64,000 bases of DNA from Breviolum minutum Mf 1.05b.01 (lineage: Eukaryota > Sar > Dinophyceae > Suessiales > Symbiodiniaceae): positions 62,001-126,000 of the forward strand of contig DF239408.1 in the NCBI GenBank assembly GCA_000507305.1, read 5' to 3'. Below, piece after piece: positions 32,958 to 44,000 of this stretch. The translations under genes were made by a program, and so were the position numbers. Every line of letters begins with the position of its first letter. Within the stretch, counting starts at the first letter, position 1. The notes beneath the pieces are model-generated. The model did not search any database. It saw only the letters and a list, made by a program, of their open reading frames with translations, and had not been told where the DNA came from.

Positions 32958-33088
32958 CAAGGTTTGCGATTTTCATTTCGCTGTGTTTTTTTGTCGGTGC
33001 CACGAACCTCTGTTTTGACCGAAGGTGCCCAGCCTGGGCTCCCACTTGGGCGGATGGCCTTGATTCCACGGCCGCAGATTCTGGAGGC
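32958..33088 (-). CDS. Minus-strand exon after a family B acceptor
   Basis: The family B element at 33091 ends, in minus sense, CCTCCAACAG. The frame then gives PPESAAVESRPSAQVGAQAG, HLRSKQRFVAPTKKHSEMKI, to a GTCTTA donor. Polar and Ala/Ser/Lys-rich, so likely disordered or N-terminal. Two plus-strand frames are open but no plus acceptor precedes them. Probably the most upstream exon seen of the 25.5-33 kb minus gene. Confidence 0.5.
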
Positions 33089-33090
33089 CT

Positions 33091-33309
33091 GTTGGAGGAT
33101 CATACGAGTTGGTTAAGTAGTTAGTAACCCCAAGGATTCCTGGGGAAGATTGGGGAAGTTTAGGGAAGATTAGGGGAATCACCACCTCTCCTTAAGAATT
33201 CTAGTAGTATCTAGTAGTAGTTAGTAACTCGTATTTACAAACCATTTTAGGGGGCTTACGATCAGCATGGTTATTTACCACTTACAAGTCCTGGGATGAT
33301 CCTTGAAGT
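33091..33309. repeat. Long family B element
   Basis: Left GTTGGAGGATCATACGAG, right CTGGGATGATCCTTGAAG. The middle is expanded with repeated GATTGGGGAAGTTTAGGG and CTAGTAGTATCTAGTAG words. Confidence 0.65.
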
Positions 33310-34255
33310 TGGGAGAGGAGTGGAAATTGGAAGCAACACGAAACAGTTTTGAAGGTGAAGTTATCTTATCTTCCACCCCCCATAAAAATGAAAAATCTGT
33401 TAGATAAATGGAATTTCCATGAATTTCCCTCAAAAGATCCTGAAATATAGCTATACAGACCCTGGAGTTTTATTTCAATAACGTGAACAATTCGAATTTT
33501 GTGAAGACACGACTCGTTTCCCTTTTTTTGGGATGCCTCGACCTGGTAGGTCCATTCAGGTACCCTTTGGTTTGGTTTGTTTCGAGTCATGTTGGTGTCA
33601 AATCATAGTTGTTTCCCAACCCTAAATCCAATCATCAAACAAGCAAATCTAAGAATCCTTCACAGTTCGATACTTCAAGGGTTAATTGACATTCTTGGAT
33701 TTGCGTTTTTGGGGTGATGTTTTTTAAGGATTGGGATCCCATGGCATTCATCACCATGTTTTACCCGCCATTTTTGGAACTTGTTCCAGGCATCGAACAA
33801 GCAAATCCAAGTAGTGAAGTGTGAAGCGACTTGAAACGTGACATCATCCACAAAGAGGCGTAGGTTTGAAACAGACCTTTCCCTTTCTCAGAAACAAGGT
33901 TGGTGAAATGATCATTTGGAACTCTCACCAGCCGTAGGACAAGATTAGTTTGTTTTTGTGGGCCATGGCTCTCTATGAACCTGTAATTGAAGATTGGAAG
34001 ATTTGGAAGACTGTTGGTGGCGGCAATTTTGCATCTTCAGCGACTGCTTTAACCTGAATGGTGGCTTTCAATTCGGTTTCAATGATTTGTTTGAACCCCG
34101 AAAATTGGGGAAATGATCTTTTTTGACTAGCATTATTTTCAAATAGGTAAATCATAACCACCGACAATCAATGGTTTATGATACTTCGCGGAAACCGGAA
34201 TCCCTAGTAATGATTTGAAGTCCTGATTTTCTTCAAGTTTCCATTGAAAGATATT

Positions 34256-34347
34256 CCCATAGGATCCACGTATGGTATATTTACCTACATTTACCATATA
34301 TCAAAGCCAAATGTAGGAAAATATACCAGTCCCATGGATGGTATGGG
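34256..34347. mobile_element. Family A element
   Basis: CCCATAGGATCCACGTATGG at the left. The right arm has switched to ATACCAGTCCCATGG, so the two arms belong to different subtypes and do not pair fully. Confidence 0.75.
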
Positions 34348-34474
34348 GTTGTTTTTAATGGATTTTCTCGAAGGTCATATTTCTTTGGTCTTGGCTTCTT
34401 GCCATGGACGCCTCCGAAATTTACAATTCACCCCAAAAATCAGAGCACAAAAGCACCTGAAAATGGATGGGTTG

Positions 34475-34605
34475 CAAGGTGGACCCCTACTAGTTTGAAA
34501 TGGAGTTAATGTAAACGGCAGAAAATAAATGATATAAATGGGGTTATAACCCCATACTTATAGGGGTTACAACCCCATTTATAACTAGTAGGGGCGCACC
34601 TTGTC
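34475..34605. repeat. Family D element
   Basis: CAAGGTGGACCCCTACTAGT to ACTAGTAGGGGCGCACCTTG, with GGGGTTATAACCCC as a central palindrome. Confidence 0.8.
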
Positions 34606-34871
34606 CAACAGCACCTGAAAATTGATGGTTGGGAGACGATCCTTCATTCTCGGTTTCGGCCTGTCTTCAGGGGTCTACTTCCTGTTAGTTTCAGGGAGGG
34701 AGGGCCCGGCGAATTGTTCAGTTCCAAGTGGATGCCAGCAGTATGTTCGGATGGCAACTACCTAGGCGTTTGCTAGTTATAAGTAGGGTTTATCACTCCA
34801 TTGATAGGGGTTCTAGCCCCAGTTACCCATTTATAAAAGCATTTATACGGATTATTGACTCCAATTATTAG

Positions 34872-35036
34872 GGCCCCTGTTGTACTTCCACTTCCATATC
34901 GTCCGTGTGTTTTCGGGTGCAACCCTGCTTACATGCCTTACACTCGGAAGGCGTTACCCTCGGAGAGTAGTTCAAGTCCGAGTACGAACGAGTGGTGCCT
35001 TTACATGAGCAGTGTCCAATACCTGGGTTCTTTGCT
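34872..35036 (+). CDS. Gene C, exon
   Basis: After AATTATTAG (inside a partial family D right arm) the frame gives PVVLPLPYRPCVFGCNPAYM, ESSSSPSTNEWCLYMSSVQ, then YLGSLL, ending before GTACAT. Cysteine and proline rich at first, serine-rich in the middle. Family unknown. Assignment to gene C rests only on strand and position. Confidence 0.45.
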
Positions 35037-36046
35037 GTACATAGGAGATTCTACTACCGAGCTTAATATGGAGAATATACTACTGAGCTGGTTACTTTAG
35101 GGTTTATATGGGGATGAAAAACTACCCAGTTATATTGATAAGCATAAGGATCGATGAAGCAACCAGAATAGTGGAAGGTGACAAAGGTTTTTTTTGCACT
35201 GCTCACATGAAAAATGGACGGATTGGGTAAACAAAACAGAAACTTTGGGGAGCACACCATGTTTTTTTTGGGGGGGCGGAAAGGATGAGCTTCAGTAGAA
35301 AGAAATGCATCATTTTTGGGGGTTGTTTGGTTGTTTGTCAAGTTTTGGCCGGGATTGAATAAAAATCCCTTGATGGGGATCCATAAATCAACTAGTAGCA
35401 TGGAATGGGGCTCAAATGATCCCTTCGAGTGAATCCAATTGAATGATTGACTTGATGTATTTGTACATCGCATGCTATTTCTATTTGCATGATTATGTCT
35501 TTAGTGTATGGTGTGTTTCAATTTGTGTATTATTTGTTCATTGCAATGTATCTCGATTTTGTGATTTTATCATTGTTTGTTTCTTCATATAGATTCAGTG
35601 TGCATTATTCATTTGTTGTTGGCTCATGTTTGTTTATTTGATATGCCGGGGTATCTACCTATTCTATCTAGCTTGATTTAGATATGCAAATCTAAGTATA
35701 GCCCGGCCTAAGGGACAATGGTGACAAGGCCTCCGGGAGGGTACCTTAGAAATTCCCATTGGATCCCAGGTCTATACGCTGGGTGGGTGCCATGCCGATG
35801 AAGGGAAGCGATGCAAGGCAGAAAGATGTCGAATGATGGGAAGGAGGTGTTTTTTTCTAGGTGTGATTTTCAGTGCATTATGATGAATATCATGAATTAT
35901 TATTGTGACCATGATCATGAAGTCATCATGAAGATGATGACCATGAAGATGTAAACCTTAAACAAATTTCATACAAACTGAACACATTGACCCACAACAC
36001 CTTTGCTTTCCAACGAAGTCATCGTCGTTTTTGACCTTTTTTTCAG

Positions 36047-36119
36047 GATTGCCTTATCCTCCCTGGAGTCATTGTTACACATCACTGCCACCAATAATCA
36101 AGTGAACAGCAGCGTCCAG
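36047..36119 (+). CDS. Gene C, exon with possible GC donor
   Basis: Acceptor TTGACCTTTTTTTCAG, then IALSSLESLLHITATNNQVN and SSVQ. Ends in phase 0 at CAG|GCGGGG, which fits the phase-0 start of the next exon at 37058. A GTTTCG donor a little downstream is the alternative. Strong codon bias. Confidence 0.5.
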
Positions 36120-36154
36120 GCGGGGCTGACGTTTCGTTTTTTGTGTTTCCTTGC

Positions 36155-36490
36155 CCAGACCGACACTCAATAATGGGGGCTGGTTGGTCTATGTATGTTT
36201 CAATTTACTATGAAAGAATGCAGCAAATGTTGCTGGCAATTTCGAAGGAATTTGCCGTCTTTAACATTGCATGGTTTTGGGTTGGTATCAAAAAACCCGT
36301 TGCTAAACCTTGTCGGTTTCAGATATTTTCAAATGCGTTCCGCCTTCATGGGATAATGCATGATTTCGGCTTGTTTGACCGGCATTTTCGGCCCCCAAAA
36401 ATTGCGGGGGAACGTGAACCCCTGTTTAGGGTTCTTTTTTTTAGGTTGCTCAACCACGGAACTAGAATCAGAAAAGTGATTTTGAGTTAA
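36155..36490 (+). CDS. Open reading frame in a gene C intron region
   Basis: About 110 open codons to a TAA at 36488, including GWSMYVSIYYERMQQMLLAI and FRLHGIMHDFGLFDRHFRPP. The acceptor TTCCTTGCCCAG sits just before. Codon bias is weak, so it may be an alternative terminal exon or chance. Confidence 0.3.
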   Translation, partial: PDRHSIMGAGWSMYVSIYYERMQQMLLAISKEFAVFNIAWFWVGIKKPVAKPCRFQIFSNAFRLHGIMHDFGLFDRHFRPPKIAGEREPLFRVLFFRLLNHGTRIRKVILS

Positions 36491-36724
36491 AAGTGGGACC
36501 GTGGGATACGATTTTCTGTTGATGGTGAAGAGAAATCCGGCGGAGCTTATTATAAATCTGACTATGTACAGTAAGAGGGGGGTGGGGTCCTAGTTGTAAT
36601 TTGTGATATATCCCCAGAAAACAGTAAACCCTACAAATTGCCCCAGTTGTAAGCAGGTCTAAATATGGATAGATCCACTTAGAACAGTTAGGTGTGCCCA
36701 TCATTGTTCTCATCCATCAACAGT

Positions 36725-36752
36725 CATATCATGTCATGTCATGTCATGTTCT
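36725..36752. repeat. TCATG pentanucleotide repeat
   Basis: Four to five units of TCATG within CATATCATGTCATGTCATG, next to a family C right arm. Confidence 0.85.
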
Positions 36753-36935
36753 ATTTCAATTGTCATTTTTGTACACCCTTATTACCTCAAAAAATAACGA
36801 GGCAAAACATCCAATCATCCCCTATTTCTTGTTTCCTTGTCTGTTTAAGAATCCCTAAGAGGCACAAAAGGTTCCAACAAGTTGCCCCGGAATCCCCAAA
36901 AACACATTCCAACGAATCCTAACTGGCCAAAATTG

Positions 36936-37030
36936 TAACGACCTCAGGCAAGGTCACCAAAAAATGGTGATTTAGTAAACTTAATTATATAAAGGTTTAG
37001 GAATTGTAGGACTTTCTGCCCAGATCCCAA
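36936..37030. repeat. Family R repeat
   Basis: AACGACCTCAGGCAAGGTCACC, GTGATTTAGTAAAC and TTTAGGAATTGTAGGACTTTC, in the same order as the copy at 8895 and the one near 53590. Confidence 0.5.
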
Positions 37031-37057
37031 ACATCCGGACCTCGTCTTTTGTTGCAG

Positions 37058-37131
37058 GTCGTCTTACGTCCTCGTGATCAAGCGGCAGCACGTAATGGGT
37101 GTTTGGAGTTGATGAAGCAAGAACTTCCAAG
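37058..37131 (+). CDS. Gene C, penultimate exon
   Basis: Acceptor CCTCGTCTTTTGTTGCAG, frame VVLRPRDQAAARNGCLELMK then QELP, ending CCAAG|GTTTCG. The two leftover bases (AG) join the G at 37476 to make Arg and keep the frame. Splice signals, phase and codon use all agree. Confidence 0.65.
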
Positions 37132-37179
37132 GTTTCGGGGTCGGTTCATGACACAAAACCCATGTGGTTTTTTTCTTTT

Positions 37180-37391
37180 CCATAGGATCCATGGGACTGG
37201 TATGTTTACCTACATTTACCATACAAATCACATGTAGGTAAATATACCAGTCCCATGGATCCTATGGGTTTTGTTTGTTTAGTTGGTGATTTTTTTAGCT
37301 GATTCTACCATGGTACATCACCATGTTTCACCACCATTTGGGAATATTTGTTGTATTTTTTCCCAACCACCAAACAAGCAAATCTAAGTTT
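37180..37391. mobile_element. Family A and family I elements back to back in one intron
   Basis: 37180-37268 is a family A palindrome (CCATAGGATCCATGGGACTGG and inverse). 37272-37391 is an intact family I copy (TTTGTTTAGTTGGTGATTTT to AACAAGCAAATCTAAG). Both lie in the 344-nt intron 37132-37475 of gene C. Confidence 0.75.
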
Positions 37392-37475
37392 TTGTGTGGG
37401 CACGGGAATCCCAGACTCAACTAAACCGATGAACCACTCTTCCCAGGTTGTCGTCTTTTGTTTTTGCCGTTGCAG

Positions 37476-37521
37476 GTACTACAAAATCTATGAGGTCAAG
37501 GACAGGACGTTTGTGGAATAG
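37476..37521 (+). CDS. Gene C, terminal exon
   Basis: Very pyrimidine-rich acceptor (TCTTTTGTTTTTGCCGTTGCAG region), then YYKIYEVKDRTFVE and TAG at 37519-37521. In phase with 37058-37131, giving ...QELPRYYKIYEVKDRTFVE. Marks the 3' end of gene C about 330 nt before the first GH20 exon. Protein family not recognised. Confidence 0.65.
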
Positions 37522-37853
37522 CCAATTTCATGGATGACACCCCCCGAAGTTTAACAGTTCGCCCCTGAAAAATGCGTTACCTTCCCACCAAGCACCATTT
37601 TTCAGGGAGGAAACACTGTTGGGTTTTAGGGCGTCACCTCCACCGGATAGATGTTTTAATTACAAGCCGCTCTGAAGGTGATGAATTCACCGGATAGAAA
37701 GTTTTCATATTTTCCATGCTTCGCTGGTGTGAAAGTAAACCTCATTTCCATTGTTCAATTTATGTTGTAAAAACATCTTACTCCGGAACTTCCGAAGTGT
37801 TCTGAGCCAAGACATGGGGAATGTTACTATTATTTTATATATATTACACCAAC

Positions 37854-38033
37854 ATGTTAGCACCCTGTCAGCCCTGCCAGGACTGCCACGCCTCAGACTG
37901 GCATTTCGCCATCTCGACCCCAAACGGGCTCTGCATCGCCATCTCGCAACCTCCGGCCTTGCGACGCTTCGTCAGCACCTTGCGGCAGATGATGCCTGCA
38001 GGTGCTGGTGCTGACGGGATGTCTGAGGAAAAG
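37854..38033 (+). CDS. GH20 gene, probable first exon (GH20b-like)
   Basis: From ATG at 37854 (or an AG acceptor at 37859-37860) to GAAAAG|GTGATC in phase 0. Peptide MLAPCQPCQDCHASDWHFAI, then GLCIAISQPPALRRFVSTLR and QMM. Third positions are very C/G-rich. The GLCIAIS...STLRQMM part fits the small alpha/beta domain that precedes the GH20 barrel (usually ..GI.I......G...TL.QL). A second plus frame (PGLPRLRLAFRHLDPKRALH) and a minus frame are also open. Confidence 0.55.
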
Positions 38034-41000
38034 GTGATCGGATCAGGGGGTTATATAACCTTAATAGATCCCATTTATAAGTTATGACTAACCCATTGCT
38101 AACCACTACAGGTTGTAACTAAACCATTTACTAGCCATTACAGGTTATAACTAAACCATTTACTAACCATTACAGGTTATAAGTAACCCATTTACAACCA
38201 GCTCCGTGCCCCATGCCCCAGGCGTGACGAAATATGCCAGCGATCTGCCGCACTTCATTCTAGAGGACCGTTGTATGCTGTTAGGGTTTCCCCCAATGCC
38301 ACGCTTCCAAGGAAAAATGTCATCACGAGAAATCACACTGTAGGTGGTGGTTTTTAAACTGTTTTCGAGTGTATCCACCACCTTTCTGGGAAATGGCGTG
38401 GCTAGCCAGCCATCTACGCCCTACGATCCTGACTCAGCCAATGGCTATCATTTAAACTTAAACTTTGCTTGACACAACTGAGGTAGTCCCGTATGCCCTT
38501 AGTTCCTTTGAATTTAGTGGGGTTTTACATGTCCCCCACTAAGAGTCAAACCCTTCCCAGGGACCTGGGTTTTGCCTAGTTGGGGATAGCACATTTAGAA
38601 CCCTAAGAGGGGTTCAGAACCTGTATAGCCGGGATTTTTTTTGGTCGGATTCTTTCAGATTAGGGATCCATTTTTGGAACCCAGAAAAATTTACCCCTAG
38701 GATCCCGGAAAACTAACTACTGCAACAGCAGGACACTTACTGTAAAAATGATGGTTTGGAAAAGGATGTTCCGGCTTCAGCCATATGGATTTGTGTGCTG
38801 TGCATGTTAGGTTTTTCTTCTGGGGGTGTACATTTTACTAGAATGTCGTAACAAAATTCATGTATACGGTGAATAATTATACCGATCGAAAGGGAACATC
38901 CTATCATCATCCTATGGCAAATGTTCGAAAGGATGCGTTTTCGAAAAAGGATCGGTTTAAACCTGAAACCTTTGCTTTACAACTTCCCACGCAACCCTTA
39001 ACCCGCTACCGGTTGATCCCGAAGGATTGGCCACGTTTTTGTTGGCGCGGCTTGCAACTGGATACCGTGCGTCATTTCATGCCGGTGGACTTCTTGACAC
39101 TCTTCGGCGGGCGAGTTATCGAGTTTATGGAAGGTTGGCACGGCATAGATACTGTAAGAATCCCGACCCTTCAAAAATGTCGTCATTTTGAGGACCGTGA
39201 CCCCTGCCATACAGGTTCAAACCCTTTGATTGGAGGGTCATTGGGGATTCTGAGGGTAGCAACTATTATATGGTTTGGGGGTTGCAAATATATTTTGGGG
39301 CATACCTGCAGTTTGATAGGGATCCTTAAAATGGACTACTATGGGGATTATATGGAGGGGATTTTACTGCCTATGTGGGTTAATAATCGATTTATTTTTT
39401 CAGTAAAACCCTATTTACCTTCACGGGTTCCATTGTGAAAGGGTGTTTAGGCAGGGCCCAACCTATAGTGATGGTAGAGGGTAGGAACCACATCTATATA
39501 GTATAACTTTGGAAAAGCATGATGTTCGTACTAAGTTTGGAAGGAAAAAGAAGCAAAGCGTACTTAGTAAAAAAGCACGTGAGTCCTTCAGGGATCATGT
39601 CCACGGTCATGGGATTCATTTTGGGGGAATCAAACGAGCAGCAAATGTACAGCAATTTTGAGGGATTTCCCCTTGATAGTGCATTGTTTGGGTTGTTGAT
39701 ATAATGATCCCGTCCTTGATGTTTTTTACATTTGAGTGTGAGAAGTTGCGTGTGGCAAGTGCTGATTTCCATTGGTTTCAATCTGTGCCGTTTTTCCAAC
39801 AAAAATCAACAATTTTTCTTCCTGCAATGATTCGGCCATTTTTGAGGAAGCGCTATATTGAAGAGATGGCAAACTACAAGGCACAAATGACATGTGGACC
39901 CAGCAGGTTTTTAGGACAGTTGAGGTAGTGAGCTTGGGACAAAAGCACCTTGTAGAATGATAGTTGGATGATGTACCCTCCAGGAAACCAACATATCCGA
40001 CCTCGGGAAAAGGAAACTCATCTTCCCAACTGTCTTTGAATGGGATATGTGATCGCCCCCGGAGGGTATTTTTTGTTCGGTTTCTTCCTACATGCGATTA
40101 GCGAAGTGTTTAGAGCTCCCCCTTGGATGTCCCAGGAAGTTAGTAAATGGTTAAATGGGTTATAACCTAGTTATTGGATATATTGGGGTTACAACCCACT
40201 GATCCTGACCTTTGATCCTAACTTCCAACGGGAGATAACTCGGAGATCTCGGAGCAGTGCTACTTGCAACTCATGTTTCCAACCTTCAAAGACGAAGCTC
40301 GCCGAGACAATTTTCACCAACCTTCAAAAAGTGTTTGGAGACTACGGTCATTTAGCATATACCATGGGAACCCGCAACCCTCATTTTTATAGGGTATAAC
40401 TTTATTTCTAGGGATTAAAACATTTAAAACCTTCATTTTTCATGGTTTTGGGGTCCAAGGGTAGGAAAATATACCTAGATCCCCCAAAGGGTGCTGAATG
40501 GATGATAAGGGGTGCCCATACACCAATCCCTTAGGTTTCAAACAACATTTTTCGGAAGATGCTGGTATATAAAGCTTCGCTTAAATGTTTCTTTCCATGG
40601 TGCAGAATGAGAGGTAATGGTTTCTCAACGACTTTGTGATAAGCATTTGGTTCAAAGCAGCACCAAGGACTCTAGCTTGAAAGCCTTCAACAAAACGTGA
40701 GGCCCTAATAAGGCTGATTGGATAGGGGTGACCATTTGAGTCTCTGGGTGATTATCATTTTCCTGCACACATGCTCGCGATCCTTAAGTGCTGCAAATAG
40801 TGTTGGCGTGCTCCTTGATGGAGTCTTCAATGTGTGGCTGTTTGGCTTGCAATCAGGATGGCTTACAACGATGTTACTGAACGTCCTTTTTATCGTTCTG
40901 GAAGGACGAGTGGTGTCTGAAGTGCTGAAGGAAGAGCTGAATACCATCAGGTACTTAGCACAGGAAGTAAGTGACGATGGAGCTGAGGTTTGGAGCCATG

Positions 41001-44000
41001 TGTTCGCAGGTATCCTTGCACAAGCGATACTAGATGGCCTAGGACCAGGTCACCGGCGAAACAGGTTTGCACCGCAACGGTTTCAGAAAATTACGAAATT
41101 CTGCCAGCTATTGCACCCCCAAAGTTTAACAGCATCCATGAAAATGGATGGTTGGAAGACGATTCTTTCCCTTTTTGAGGCCCGGTATTTTGAATCAAGG
41201 GCTGCTTTTGAGCTTCGAGGATTTAAATCACCATTTTAACATGGAGAAACAGTTGCTTGCAGTTGTACTTCTTCCTAAGCCTTGCATTTTGTTGTGTTTT
41301 TGGGGTGATGAATGATCCCGGATCAAATCTACGGGATGAAGCGCGACCCAAATGTATGGGGATTCTTATGTCGAAATCCATCACAAGGGTCCCTTCAAAG
41401 AAACCACAGTATAATCTGGGATTTGTTTAGTTGGAGATTTTTTGCGGATTGTACTCATTGTAATTATTCATCACCATTTTGTCACCAACATTTGCTGAAA
41501 ATGTTGTCCAACCACCCAACAAGCAAATCTAAGCTATATGGTATCCAGGTGCTGGTTTCCAAATATTTGTATTTTCATCCCCCTACCTGGGGAAATGATC
41601 CAATTTGACTCATATTTTTCAAATGGGTGGTTCAACCACCAACTATATATTTTGTATTTCAACTAAAAACTTCAGGCTTTTTCGGCAGGGAATGGCGGAA
41701 GAGAGATGTTCCAAATTTCAGCATGATGAAGATGAGGAATTTTTGGAATCGGGGGAGGGGCATCTTAAAATATACCCCATGAATATGACCAGAAAGACCA
41801 GATTATTTTTTTCTTATGTTTTTTTGGCAGCTCATTCGAGCTAGACTGATTTTGGTTGATGAATGAACCAAACCCAACAAAAAGCATAGGTGGTTCGTTT
41901 CCAAATTATGAGGTTTCGATATGAATAGTTTAGCAAAAAAGCAAAAATCGAAGGATAGTTTATCACCAAGATTTTCAGGTACCTAAAATGAAGGTACTTA
42001 CCTATATAAGTTGTATGTAGGGCTTATGTACGGGAAAACCCACTCCCAAAATGGCCTTGTAAGGTACAGTGCCTACATTTTATGTACCTGAAATGGTTGG
42101 TTAATCTAGGTGATAAAAACTACATCAATCCCAGGCCTAGCTGCATACGATTTTCAAAATTGGGCAGTGATCAAAACCCACCAGTGAGATTCCATACTGG
42201 TCAATTCATAGGGATCCTTGTTTCATGACTTACTATAATCCCTACATAATTGGGTTGTATAATCCCTTTATAACCCAACCAACGTTTCGAACATTGCTCA
42301 ATTATCATCTGTTGTAGCAAAGTTCCATCCCGGTGATCCGTTGTTTTTTCGTCCTTCAAACCCTAGTCCCTAGTTTTCCAAAATCATCCAAATACCTTGT
42401 GAGGAGATATTTGGAACCTCTCTAAAGGCCCCCTATTCACAAGGTATTTGGGAAGACTAGGGAAAGATGCTGGTGAGCTGATCCGAAAGGCCAACTTCTT
42501 TCATTGGCATCTTACTGATGATCAAGCATGGCGACTGTTACCTCGGCGTTAATATTCAACAAAACCTGGCTGGTTCATGAAGTTGCCATGAGTCATCCAT
42601 GGTTGGTTCATGACGGAATCCTTATGTCATGGTTTATGAAATAATCCCCATATAACTGGGCAATATTTCATCCCCTATATACCGAACCTAAACAATTGTT
42701 CATTGCTCACTTTGGCTTTCGTTGAAACTTCTTTGAAACAAAACTTTCGCCGGAACAAACCGCCCGATGCTGCGCATGGTGTCATCAGCAGAGAGGAGCC
42801 AGATATAACCATTTTTCCCATAGGAAATGATGTTTATAAAGGGGTACTGTACTAACCCAGAGGGGTAAATTGAGCTCTGACCAGTGGTTCTCAAGCGGAA
42901 GGATTCAAACCTGGTAGCCCGCCATGGTCAAACCTGAAGGCTTTTTTACCGTCCAATTTCACTGGTTTTTGTGATATTTTCTCACGCAATGTTTTTTTTG
43001 GGGGGATTTTTAATGAATCCCCAACCCAAGCACCTCAGGCCTTCCAGATTTTGTGGGGAAGGACGCGAAGAACGTTTCCCCAATGTTTTCCTCCAGGAAA
43101 TGCTGTTGATGGAAGAAATCCTCCACCAGTTGATGTGGAGAATCTACCGTTATTTCCTGTGTTTTATACATCCCAGGTGGTGCAGGATTTCTTCCATCAA
43201 CAGTATGTAAGGCTGCCTATGAAAGATGATATGAAGCCTATGATTTGCTTCCTTTATCCCCAATTAAGACCGGCTACTTCTTGGGGGCGCGGGTGGCCAT
43301 TGTGGGGGTAAGAGCTCGCCCCTGAAAACGATGACTGTGGGGTGAGTTGTTAAGCTTCCGGGGCGTAACTGAAGCTTAGATTTCCAGCATCACTCATCAC
43401 TATCATGGGAATTTAAGCGGACCCAGCCCCCTAATGCCATGTTCTCTGCCAGGAAATAGCGGGCGTTGTTAGGGCTAGTTAACCTTACAAATCATCCAAT
43501 ATTGCTACAATCGGGATGAAATCCGCGTATCCCAGCACCTAGGTGTAGATTCCCACCCGCCGAGGTTCTTACCGAGCCGTCCCAAGTTGGTACCGGAAGC
43601 TGCTGAGAGCTACAGCGAGGCGGATGTGCGTGAGGCGCGGTACTTTGAATTTGGAGAACTTTACTTGGATGTCCCAGGAAGGGTTAGTAAATGGGTTTAT
43701 AAGTGGGATATACTTTGGTTATAAGTTATAACAGTTATAAATGTTATAACCCATGGATCCTAACCATTGATCCTAACTTCCAACGGGACATCCAAGTGGG
43801 GGCGAATTTTTTCCCCGAAAAGAAGGCTTCCCGTCCAACCACTCAGAGGGACAGGACCCTTGGTGCCAAGACATTGACCATGGGGCGACCGTGCATGGCA
43901 GATCATCCCAGGACTTGTAAGTATAGCTGGGATCACCCCCATTTTTAAGCCAATTTAGATGGTCCATTTTGAAGGGGAAGAACCCCAGGAATTAGGGAAT

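Larger units (their letters stand above)
33310..34871. other. Repeat-filled interval between minus and plus coding
   Basis: Holds a family I copy (33693-33813, bounded by CTTGGATTTG and CAAATCCAAG), an E-like copy (34075-34165), family A (34256-34347), family D (34475-34605), an F-like arm and a partial D (34757-34890). It separates the minus-strand gene from plus-strand gene C, so both could start here. No promoter element seen. Confidence 0.5.

Noticed and set aside
39134-39153. GTAAGA at 39154 as the donor of the WRGLQLD exon
   Set aside because: A good donor by sequence, but it leaves phase 0 while the HWH exon needs one leftover base; GTTGGC at 39134 keeps the frame.
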